Assembly: GCA_012840975.1 (NCBI GenBank)
Contig: DUVP01000032.1
Span: forward strand, 1 to 64,000
Length of the DNA stretch: 64,000 nucleotides
Origin: Mogibacterium sp.
Lineage (GTDB): Bacteria; Bacillota; Clostridia; Peptostreptococcales; Anaerovoracaceae
Direction: 5' to 3'
Shown here: positions 17,431-25,114 of the stretch, in pieces
Position numbering within the stretch: position 1 is the stretch's first letter
Layout: the number at the start of each line of letters is the position of its first letter
Translations under genes and position numbers: made by a program
The notes under the pieces: model-generated
What the model was told of the DNA's origin: nothing
Seen by the model: only the letters and a program-made list of their open reading frames with translations
The model's database searches: none

Positions 17431-18588
17431 CTACTTAATATTTCCATTGGCATTTTCTTCGGCCATCTTTCTCTCAATCTCGGCTATTCTCTCTTTTTCC
17501 ACCCTCTCCCAAACTCTTTGCTGTTCCTCAAGTTCACGTATTTCTCTTTCCCTTTTGCTATTATATCCCGGATCAAACCTTCTTGACATCTTAACAGCAA
17601 TACTATCAAGCTCTCTATTTGTCATGTCATAATCGCCAATCATAAGTTTACTATACATATGTTCACCTTTTTCTCCATATTGATTAACCAAATATTCTTT
17701 GATTTTCTCCGGAGTCAGCCTTCCTCTTCTCATATGAATATCCCAGGATTTATTAAACATCATACCTATACAAAGTACCCAACTTATCAGATAGAACCAC
17801 AACATCAAAGCAACGATATTGGAAAAGGCTCCATATAATATATTGTGATTCGTAGATGTTATTGTGAACAAAGAATATACCCAAGTTACAAGCACAATAC
17901 CAATAGTAGCAACTACTGCTCCCGGAAATACAGCACTTATCGGAACTCTGATTCTCGGGAGAAGATAATAATTCGATAATATTGCAATACAGAAAAACGC
18001 AGCTAACATAGGAGTCCGTATTGTTGACAGGAAGGTAAGCATATATTTGCTGTGGAAAATTTTAAGAGCAATGATTTCTCCATAAACGTAGACAATAAGA
18101 GCAAGTGCTATAACAATTATAGACAGCATTGCCAGCGGTATCGCCTTAAGTCTTTCAGTAAAAAAATTAAATCTGTATTTTCCGTTACTCAAGGTGTATG
18201 TTGTAAGTCTCGATAGTGAAAACGACAATGAGGATGCAGACCATAATGCCAATATAATCATGAAAAAGTTTGTGATTGCAGCTGACGAGGCAGTAAAAAG
18301 CCCACCCAATGTAGAGCTCATTTGAGTTGACAGATGTTCATTAAGCCAGTCCCTGACAAAATCAATTGAAATGTCAAACAAGCCGAGCAGTTGTGAAAGA
18401 ACTATCAGCATAGGTATTGATGCCATGAAAAAATAGTATGCTATCTGTGCAGCAAAACCCGAGTAGTAAGGATCATCAAATTGTCTCCATAAATGGAATC
18501 CGATCTTAAGAATTCTTTTAAATGAAAGCTTTACTTTCCCTTTGCTGTTTTTTTCCGTTTTTATTGTGTTACGCCAAAAATCACTCAT
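17431..18588 (-). CDS. YihY/BrkB family inner-membrane protein
   Basis: 385 residues when started at MSDFWRNTI, which has GAAGG nine bases upstream; the track start at 18603 overlaps the rdgB stop as TAATG and has no ribosome site. Six membrane helices carry the family features FAAQIAYYFFMASIPMLI and YGAFSNIVALMLWFYLISWVLCIG. The C-terminal 70 residues are charged and predicted coiled coil (REREIRELEEQQRVWERVEKER). The family was once called ribonuclease BN by mistake and its transport or structural role is unclear. Likely co-transcribed with rdgB. Confidence 0.9.
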   Translation of the reverse strand: MSDFWRNTIKTEKNSKGKVKLSFKRILKIGFHLWRQFDDPYYSGFAAQIAYYFFMASIPMLIVLSQLLGLFDISIDFVRDWLNEHLSTQMSSTLGGLFTASSAAITNFFMIILALWSASSLSFSLSRLTTYTLSNGKYRFNFFTERLKAIPLAMLSIIVIALALIVYVYGEIIALKIFHSKYMLTFLSTIRTPMLAAFFCIAILSNYYLLPRIRVPISAVFPGAVVATIGIVLVTWVYSLFTITSTNHNILYGAFSNIVALMLWFYLISWVLCIGMMFNKSWDIHMRRGRLTPEKIKEYLVNQYGEKGEHMYSKLMIGDYDMTNRELDSIAVKMSRRFDPGYNSKREREIRELEEQQRVWERVEKERIAEIERKMAEENANGNIK

Positions 18589-18602
18589 CTGACATACCTT
18601 CA

Positions 18603-19286
18603 TTATTTTACTTTTACTGCATATTGTTTACCTGCAAGAAGTTCTTCCAGTTTTTTAAGAGCCTTTGCCCTGTGACTAATAGCATTTTTTTCCTCCGCTC
18701 CAAATTCCGCGAAAGTTTTATTCCATCCTTCAGGTATGAAAATCGGATCGTAACCAAAGCCATGTGAACCTCTCTTTTCAGTTGTAATATAGCCTTTTAC
18801 TTCTCCTCTTGCTACCAGCATATTCTGATATTCCTGTCCGACAGCAAAAGGATTGATTTTTAATCCTTCAGGATACAGAAGGGTTATTACTGTAATAAAG
18901 CGTGCTGTTCTATCTTTTTCTTTAATACCTTCCAAAGCCTTTAAAAGCTTTCTGTTGTTGTCTTCATATGTACATCCTTCCCCGGCATATCTTGCACTAT
19001 ATACTCCCGGTTCTCCACCAAGAGCATCCACTCTGAGGCCTGAATCATCCGCAATAATCGGACTGTGGATATACTTTTTATACTTGCAGTCAGATCGAAT
19101 AATCCGGGCAATATAATCCGCCTTAAGATAGGAGTTTTCCTCAAAAGTAAGTCCGGTTTCTTCCACATCATCTGTTGGAAGACCTGCATCATCCCTTGAA
19201 ACAACTTCAAGCCCGTATTTATTTAAGATAGAGCTTATCTCTTTTATTTTATTTCTGTTCTGTGAAGCAAGTATTGCAACTTCCAT
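18603..19286 (-). CDS. rdgB: XTP/dITP diphosphatase (house-cleaning NTP pyrophosphatase)
   Basis: 227 residues, slightly longer than the usual 195-205 because of an inserted stretch around RIIRSDCKYKKYIHS. It hydrolyses ITP, XTP and dITP to monophosphates, keeping damaged purines out of DNA and RNA. Signatures are clear: SQNRNKIKEI at the start, DDSGLRVDALGGEPGVYSARYAG, GFGYDPIF and KNAISHRAKAL. First gene of the minus-strand run ending in the GH2-galactokinase fusion. Confidence 0.95.
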   Translation of the reverse strand: MEVAILASQNRNKIKEISSILNKYGLEVVSRDDAGLPTDDVEETGLTFEENSYLKADYIARIIRSDCKYKKYIHSPIIADDSGLRVDALGGEPGVYSARYAGEGCTYEDNNRKLLKALEGIKEKDRTARFITVITLLYPEGLKINPFAVGQEYQNMLVARGEVKGYITTEKRGSHGFGYDPIFIPEGWNKTFAEFGAEEKNAISHRAKALKKLEELLAGKQYAVKVK

Positions 19287-19427
19287 ATAAAGATCTCCCT
19301 GTTCTTAATGAAAAAAATCTTTAATTAAGATTTCTCATCGTCATCATAAGATCATCTTCAAGATAATTATTCAATAATTTTCTATCAAATAATTATATCA
19401 CTTGATATCTGTAATGACAAAAAAGTC

Positions 19428-19458
19428 TATCGCAGCCTGTAAAACAGACTGCGATTTT
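19428..19458 (-). terminator. Terminator after scfB
   Basis: TCGCAGTCTGT-ttt-ACAGGCTGCGA stem with TAGACTTTTTTG following on the minus strand and TTTTTC on the plus strand, so it may work in both directions. Confidence 0.7.
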
Positions 19459-19472
19459 TCGTGTTTCTCATA

Positions 19473-20867
19473 TTATTGTTTTTCATCACGGGCTGCAGCA
19501 AGCATTAAGGCACATTCTATGCGTTTTTTGTGTAGTTCACAGCCAAGCTTATATACTTTGTTAATATCACCGTTTGAATGGTAATTATTTGCCGCACATC
19601 CTCCGGCACAATAGAGTTTTGCCCAGCAATTTTTACATTCGTCTCTTGTATATAAATTGTTACCTTTACTGAATATATCCACAATCTCAGGGTTTGTTAT
19701 TCCTTCATATATATTTCCAACTTTCATATCATCATCTCCGACAAATTGATGACACGGATATAAATCTCCTGCAGGTGTTACCGCAAAATATTCTGTTGCG
19801 ACTCCGCACCCCGCAACTCTCTTATATATACATGGGCCGCCTTCCATATCCACAGTATAGTGATAGAAATTAAAGCCCTCTCCTTTTCTTTCTCTTTCCA
19901 GCATCTCTTTTGCAAGTCTCTCATATTCCTCAACCAGTTTAGGAATATCCTCTTCATGCAAAGCATAAGGAGCACCGGGATCTGATACAACCGGCTCTAT
20001 AGATGTTTCCAAAAAACCCATATCTGCCATAGCTATAACATCAGCAGCAAAATCTTTATTATAGGCGGTATATGTTCCCCTCATATAATATTCCTTTGAC
20101 TTTCTCTCTGCTCCCTCCCTTGTTCTTGATTCCACAAGAGTCTTAAAATTGTCGATAATCCTATTATAAGTACCGTCTCCTGTCTTGGTTTTTCTCATCC
20201 TGTCATGGGTTGCACGACGTCCGTCCATACTGAGAACAACATTAGCCATCTCCTTATTTGTAAATTCAATTACATCTTCATCAATCAGGATGCCGTTTGT
20301 GGTTAATGTAAAATTAAATGTTTTATTATATTGCTTCTCAAGCTCTCTCCCATATTTTACAAGCTCCTTGCAGACATCCCAGTTAATCAAAGGTTCACCT
20401 CCGAAAAAATCTACTTCGAGATGTTTTCTTGTACCTGAATTCTCTACCAAATAATCCAGAGCTTTTTTTCCTACTTCAAGGCTCATTATCCCGCTTTTCC
20501 CGGAATAATCACCTTTACCTGCAAAACAATATTCACAGTCCATATTACATCCGTGTGCAACATGAAGACATATGGCTTTCAGAACAGATTGTTTTATCTT
20601 CAAGTCATCAGCTACTTCCTCGTACGAATCATCTGACCAAAGGAGTCCTTCTCTTTTTAGTGTAAGTATATCTGCAAAAGTTTCACGAATCTCTTTCTCG
20701 TTAATACCATAGTTCTTCGATATCTTTAAAATTGCCTCTTCATCTTGAACAAATGTTTTATCCATCATTTCTATAAGATCATAAGCAAGTTCATCCACAA
20801 CATGAACCGAAGCACTATTGACATCTACCACTATATTGTAACCGTTAAGTTTATATTGATGTATCAT
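19473..20867 (-). CDS. scfB: SCIFF peptide maturase, radical SAM/SPASM thioether-forming enzyme
   Basis: 464 residues. An N-terminal peptide-recognition region (about 1-90) precedes the radical SAM motif HGCNMDCEYCFAGKG (CxxxCxxC) and a SPASM domain with the cysteine set ending CKNCWAKLYCAGGC...LGCELHKKRIEC for auxiliary 4Fe-4S clusters. Characterised relatives install a thioether bridge from a cysteine sulphur to a threonine alpha-carbon in the SCIFF peptide. The small gene just upstream encodes that peptide, which confirms the assignment. A terminator-like hairpin between the two would keep enzyme levels below peptide levels. Confidence 0.95.
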   Translation of the reverse strand: MIHQYKLNGYNIVVDVNSASVHVVDELAYDLIEMMDKTFVQDEEAILKISKNYGINEKEIRETFADILTLKREGLLWSDDSYEEVADDLKIKQSVLKAICLHVAHGCNMDCEYCFAGKGDYSGKSGIMSLEVGKKALDYLVENSGTRKHLEVDFFGGEPLINWDVCKELVKYGRELEKQYNKTFNFTLTTNGILIDEDVIEFTNKEMANVVLSMDGRRATHDRMRKTKTGDGTYNRIIDNFKTLVESRTREGAERKSKEYYMRGTYTAYNKDFAADVIAMADMGFLETSIEPVVSDPGAPYALHEEDIPKLVEEYERLAKEMLERERKGEGFNFYHYTVDMEGGPCIYKRVAGCGVATEYFAVTPAGDLYPCHQFVGDDDMKVGNIYEGITNPEIVDIFSKGNNLYTRDECKNCWAKLYCAGGCAANNYHSNGDINKVYKLGCELHKKRIECALMLAAARDEKQ

Positions 20868-20913
20868 TATCTACCTCTGTAACGATATAAAAATCTTTCA
20901 ATCTTTTGACAAG

Positions 20914-20940
20914 AAAAAACGCTGCTTCAACAGCAGCGTT
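20914..20940 (-). terminator. Hairpin between scfA and scfB (attenuator)
   Basis: Minus strand AACGCTGCT-gttga-AGCAGCGTT followed by TTTTCTTG. It begins about 13 bases after the scfA stop and lies before scfB, so partial read-through would express the peptide in excess of its maturase. Confidence 0.8.
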
Positions 20941-20952
20941 TTCTAAGCATTA

Positions 20953-21102
20953 CTATTTATCTTTACGCTGTTCACAGTGCTGATTAGCAACGCTGCATGA
21001 AGTTTTACTTGCAGACTGGCATGATGTCTGACATTCTCCGCAACCGCCTGTTTTGTGTGATTTTGCCATATCTCTTGTTGTAATAGTCTTAATTCTTTTC
21101 AT
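20953..21102 (-). CDS. scfA: SCIFF ribosomal peptide precursor, five-cysteine variant
   Basis: Too short for the ORF track: 49 residues, with AAGGAGGAAGACC before the ATG. It opens MKRIKTITTRDMAKSHKTGG and continues CGECQTSCQSASKTSCSVANQHC. This is the family named six cysteines in forty-five, nearly invariant among Clostridia. This copy has only five cysteines: the usual QSACKTSCT reads QSASKTSCS, replacing both the cysteine and the threonine that, as I recall, form the thioether in the characterised peptide. The mature role of SCIFF is unknown. It lies directly upstream of its maturase. Confidence 0.95.
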   Translation of the reverse strand: MKRIKTITTRDMAKSHKTGGCGECQTSCQSASKTSCSVANQHCEQRKDK

Positions 21103-21184
21103 TGGTCTTCCTCCTTATATTGTCTATTCGTATTATCAAAGATCATAACCGATTTTTAACCCAAACTATGTGCTAGGTTATCAT

Positions 21185-21976
21185 TTAATTATCTGTATTG
21201 TCAACCTTCGAGTCAGCAGCTGTTATCTTATAACTGAATACCGCTTCCTTCTTCATATCCCTGTTAACTATCCTTATTCTGTCCGCTCTACCTTTAGTGC
21301 TGTCAGCCTTGATAAGAATATCTACTCTCTCTCCTGCGTCAATCTCTATATATGCTTCCTGTCCTGATGCCGGCGGTAAATCCCAGGCTCGTGTTACCGG
21401 ATTATAGGATGTATGTATAAACTTGATTCTGCCTACTGTCATATCAATATGATATATACAGTCTACATTAACGCTGGGAAGCAGGCATTCGCTTTGTTTG
21501 TCACCTAGCTGACCCCTTAGATTAACTATACTGGAAGCTTTTCTGTATACAAGTCCTCTATATTTCTGATTTCCCATAATCTCATTCACTACAAGAACAG
21601 GGCATTGTGCGTTATTGATAACATATTCTGTAGTTCTGCCTATGGAGCTCAACATATCATCTTTAGATGACTTTGTCATTACAATTATATCTGCACCCAC
21701 TTCACGTGCTGTCCTGACAATTCTGACTCCTGCTTTACCAACTGCTGTTTTCCTGATTACTTCAAACTCAGCAAGCGATGCTGAAATAAGCTCAAGTTTC
21801 TCTTCCAAGGCACTAAGAGCTGCATTTTCGATATCCGGCCTTGATGTATACCCTATTGATTCATCAACCATCATCAGGACAACATCTACATCCCTTGAAC
21901 TATAATTGCTTTTAACAAATTGCAGTGCCTTAAGGCTTCTTTCTGTATCCTCCAAAGGCAGAAGAATTCTCTTCAT
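21185..21976 (-). CDS. Universal stress protein with C-terminal extension
   Basis: 263 residues. Residues 1-135 are a UspA fold (MKRILLPLEDTERSLKAL at the start, CPVLVVNE at the end). The ATP-binding GxxG-9x-GS motif is not recognisable: the corresponding segment reads TKSSKDDMLSSIGRTTEYV, so nucleotide binding is doubtful. Residues 140-263 form an additional domain I do not recognise. It follows the gene at 22042 by 65 bases on the same strand, probably one operon. Confidence 0.8.
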   Translation of the reverse strand: MKRILLPLEDTERSLKALQFVKSNYSSRDVDVVLMMVDESIGYTSRPDIENAALSALEEKLELISASLAEFEVIRKTAVGKAGVRIVRTAREVGADIIVMTKSSKDDMLSSIGRTTEYVINNAQCPVLVVNEIMGNQKYRGLVYRKASSIVNLRGQLGDKQSECLLPSVNVDCIYHIDMTVGRIKFIHTSYNPVTRAWDLPPASGQEAYIEIDAGERVDILIKADSTKGRADRIRIVNRDMKKEAVFSYKITAADSKVDNTDN

Positions 21977-22041
21977 ATCACCCTCCTGTAATAATCGGTC
22001 TTTCGGTCTTATAATTTATTCTATATAATATTTAATAATAT

Positions 22042-23181
22042 TTACTTAAGATATCTTTTATTAAGTGTCATTATGAGCACTTCTATTATTGCATATAATA
22101 CCAGATAATCATCATCAAAACTTAAAACAACATCATTTTGCTGCCTTCCGAGACCTTCAAATACTAAACGTGCAGATCCGCCTATTACTGCCTTGATTTC
22201 ACCATCAAGTGTAATTGTATAGTTGCAACCTATATTAGCTCTTCTGCATGCAGGAAAAGAAGTAACCTCAAACTTTCCCGAAGGTGTATCCAGACTCAGA
22301 TAATCTCTTCCTTTATTGGTTCCTTTGTATACTTCAGCATAATGTTCACCATCTGCAATGAGTTCAAAGCCGGCCGATTCTTTTACTCTTCCTCTCACAT
22401 CAAATCCATGCGGAATTACCTCAGCCAATACATTTCCCTCAGAGTCAATGACCTTTGATTTAAATATATCAAAAGAAGTTTCTACTTTAAGAACCTGTCT
22501 TCCTTCAGAATCCAAAAACCAGCCGTTATATGCATTATGATAATAAAAATTGAAAATATCAAGTTCAGAAGGTACATCTATCTCTTCTCCTGCTGTCATT
22601 TTCTCAATCATTTCTCTCAAGTGACGGACCATTATGACGGCTACAAGCTTATATGCTGCAAATATCGAATATCTTTCCGGAGTAACATCCACCCCCTCTA
22701 TATCAAGAAGATTCTCAAATCTGTATTCATCTTCAGGTCTTCTTACTATGTAGCCAAGTCGTGTAATGTGTTTTATGTTTATTTTATCTTTATTTCTAAA
22801 CACAATAATACAGTCTTTAAGGGTATTTGGTCCGAAAACAATTATCTCACCGACATGCTTCTCATGCTTTGCCAGCCAGGGTTTTCCAAAAGGTGTTTCC
22901 ATACCTTTGAGGATGTCACAAAGTTCATGAATAGTGAAATCGGATTTTACTTCATTTTCATATATACTTCTATCGTTAATGTTTCCCCGTCCTCTGTTAT
23001 GAAAAACTCCGAAAGTAAGCAGTAAGAAAATACCGCCCATAATAACCTTGCCGACCGAAAACGACATTAATGCCATCGCTCCAAGCAGTACACCGATTAA
23101 TGTCGTTATTCTATCTTCTTTCATTTTATGATTCTCCTGTGTTTTCTTTATGATTTTTATTAATTTTACCACATTGGCCAT
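22042..23181 (-). CDS. Conserved membrane-anchored protein of unknown function
   Basis: 379 residues. One or two hydrophobic helices near residues 28-60 (TTLIGVLLGAMALMSFSVGKVIMGGIFLLLTF) are followed by a soluble region. The C-terminal half has alternating beta strands (KSKVIDSEGNVLAEVIP, GHYAEVYKG, YTITLDGEIKAVIGG) that faintly recall a LURP-one/Tubby-like barrel; this is a weak resemblance only. Two starts have ribosome sites: ATG at 23181 after TTAGGAGATTGA and MKEDRITT twenty codons later after CAGGAGAATC. It is upstream of the universal stress protein in the same operon. Confidence 0.65.
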   Translation of the reverse strand: MANVVKLIKIIKKTQENHKMKEDRITTLIGVLLGAMALMSFSVGKVIMGGIFLLLTFGVFHNRGRGNINDRSIYENEVKSDFTIHELCDILKGMETPFGKPWLAKHEKHVGEIIVFGPNTLKDCIIVFRNKDKINIKHITRLGYIVRRPEDEYRFENLLDIEGVDVTPERYSIFAAYKLVAVIMVRHLREMIEKMTAGEEIDVPSELDIFNFYYHNAYNGWFLDSEGRQVLKVETSFDIFKSKVIDSEGNVLAEVIPHGFDVRGRVKESAGFELIADGEHYAEVYKGTNKGRDYLSLDTPSGKFEVTSFPACRRANIGCNYTITLDGEIKAVIGGSARLVFEGLGRQQNDVVLSFDDDYLVLYAIIEVLIMTLNKRYLK

Positions 23182-23411
23182 TCAATCTCCTAATCATAAG
23201 ATCTATATAATAGTCCTATAATTTTTCTTTAACATGTAGGTATTCAAAATTGAATTATTGTTAATTTATTGTTATTTTTGTAACTATCGTTTTCGCTCTC
23301 TTCGCTAGCATTGAATTTCGTCTATTTATTGAAATTTCAGCGCTTTAATACCTTTTTCTTATATTTTTTTATTGCAATTTTTAAATTTTTTATCAAAAAT
23401 ATTTTAATTGT

Positions 23412-23440
23412 TTGACTTGTTTAGATAATAAGGCTAAAAT
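23412..23440 (+). promoter_or_regulatory. Promoter for the NSS transporter
   Basis: TTGACT, 17 bases, TAAAAT, about 140 bases upstream of the start codon. The remaining 23182-23411 is AT-rich and shows no gene. Confidence 0.65.
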
Positions 23441-23441
23441 T

Positions 23442-23465
23442 ATCACAATCTGGTTACGTTGTGAT
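23442..23465 (+). promoter_or_regulatory. Candidate operator over the NSS transcription start
   Basis: ATCACAA-N10-TTGTGAT, an inverted repeat starting two bases after the -10 box. Its position around the start point suits a repressor site. Confidence 0.45.
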
Positions 23466-23580
23466 TTTAATTCTTTAGTATGAAAGTTTCTTCACACTAA
23501 TATAGATTGAATCTGAATGGAGCTGAATTTAGCTGCACCAGTTCCTTTCAGGATATGGAAAAAAGATTGGAGGGATTTAT

Positions 23581-24990
23581 ATGTCTAATAAAAAGAAAAG
23601 TATTCACTCGACCGAGAATTTCGGATCGAAATTCGGTTACATCATGGTTGCCGCAGGTGCAGCTATCGGTCTCGGTAATATATGGCGATTCCCCTATATT
23701 GCCTACGGTAACGGTGGCGGCACATTCATATTAGTTTATATCATTATTGCTATAGTTCTTGCCTATCCGGGAGTTATCTCCGAAGAAGCAATAGGCAGAG
23801 CAACCCGGGGCAATGCAGTTACATCATTCGAGATGCTTAACAAAAAATGGGGGTTTGCCGGATGGATAATGGCAATCACCACTCTGCTTATCGATTTCTA
23901 TTATCTGATTGTTTCCGGTTATGTAATCAAATACACATTAGCATATGCTAAGGCTGTTTTTACCGGAGGTACAGTTGGCGGTGCAGATAAGGTTGCATAC
24001 TATCAGAACTTTATCTCAGACCCTGTAGAACCTCTTATTTACGGGTTTTTTATGATTGCAGCGACCGGTCTCGTTCTGATATTCGGTATTACGGATCTGG
24101 CTGAAAAAATCTGTAAGGTTATCATGCCGGGTCTTATCCTTCTTCTCATAATATGCGGAATATGGGCTGTATCCATTTCTCCGGAAGCAAGAATGGGACT
24201 CAAATGGTATGTTCTGCCTGATTTTAGCAAGCTTAATATGAGAACATTCGCGGACGCCTGCATGCAGATTCTCTTCAGTGTAGGAATCGGATGGGCGATA
24301 TTTATAACTTTGGGGGCCAGTTTACCTGATTCCAGTAATATGCGTTCCGATGCAAAATGGGTCGTACTGCTTGACTCAAGTGTTGCCCTTCTCGCCGGTT
24401 TCGTTATTATTCCATCGGTTGTCGGTTCCGGATCAGAGCTAACTTCGGGTCCTTCTCTTGTATTCTTATCTATGACAACAATATTCGAGAAATTCCCGGG
24501 CGGAACTCTAATAGGTCTCGCATTTTTCATGGCTCTCGTGTTTGCTGTATTTTCAACAGCTTTCACAATAGTTGAGATCCCTATAAAAGTCGTCAGGGAA
24601 AAATATAATGTGGAACCGGTTAAAGCAGTTGTGATTGTATCCGCTATCATTGCTGTCTTTGGTACTCTCTGTGCATGGTCACAAGGGCATGGTATTCTCA
24701 GCCACGCACTTCTTCCATGGCTTGACGCTACAGGAGTCTCATACTACTGTATCTATGATTGGGTGGATCTTCTCTCTGCATATGTAGGTCTACCTCTCGG
24801 CACCCTGTTATGCTTTATATTCGTATCGCGTGTATGGGGTTACGATAATATGAATAAAGAGCTCATCAAGGGCGGTGGAAAGCCTATCAGCACATGGGAT
24901 AAAGTTACTATCGGATACCTTGCACCTTTTTGTGTAATAGTAGTAATTCTTCACGCATTCGGAATCTGGGATGCACTTGGATTAGTCTAA
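23581..24990 (+). CDS. Sodium-dependent amino-acid transporter, NSS (LeuT-like) family
   Basis: 469 residues and about 11 membrane helices, typical of short bacterial NSS members. The helix-1 signature FGYIMVAAGAAIGLGNIWRFPYIAYGNGGG holds the sodium and substrate contacts and the unwound centre of LeuT-fold carriers. Related proteins such as MhsT and TnaT import hydrophobic amino acids with sodium. The ribosome site is GGAGGGATTTAT. The gene is single, with its own promoter, a possible operator and a strong terminator. The transported amino acid cannot be read directly. Confidence 0.93.
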   Translation: MSNKKKSIHSTENFGSKFGYIMVAAGAAIGLGNIWRFPYIAYGNGGGTFILVYIIIAIVLAYPGVISEEAIGRATRGNAVTSFEMLNKKWGFAGWIMAITTLLIDFYYLIVSGYVIKYTLAYAKAVFTGGTVGGADKVAYYQNFISDPVEPLIYGFFMIAATGLVLIFGITDLAEKICKVIMPGLILLLIICGIWAVSISPEARMGLKWYVLPDFSKLNMRTFADACMQILFSVGIGWAIFITLGASLPDSSNMRSDAKWVVLLDSSVALLAGFVIIPSVVGSGSELTSGPSLVFLSMTTIFEKFPGGTLIGLAFFMALVFAVFSTAFTIVEIPIKVVREKYNVEPVKAVVIVSAIIAVFGTLCAWSQGHGILSHALLPWLDATGVSYYCIYDWVDLLSAYVGLPLGTLLCFIFVSRVWGYDNMNKELIKGGGKPISTWDKVTIGYLAPFCVIVVILHAFGIWDALGLV

Positions 24991-25027
24991 TATTCCAAAT
25001 GTTAACTAAGAAATAATTAACCTGAAG

Positions 25028-25075
25028 AATCCGCAACATTTTGGGATGACTCCCTAAAATGCTGCGGATTTTTTC
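25028..25075 (+). terminator. Terminator after the NSS transporter
   Basis: AATCCGCA-a-CATTTT-GGG pairs with CCC-t-AAAATG-c-TGCGGATT, followed by TTTTTC. A strong intrinsic terminator. Confidence 0.92.
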
Positions 25076-25114
25076 ATTGATTTATATCTCTGCTTGAATT
25101 TCGACCTTTTTTTC

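Noticed and set aside
24039-24650. 203-aa minus-strand ORF opposite the NSS transporter
   Set aside because: Shadow of a strongly supported membrane-protein gene with no ribosome site.
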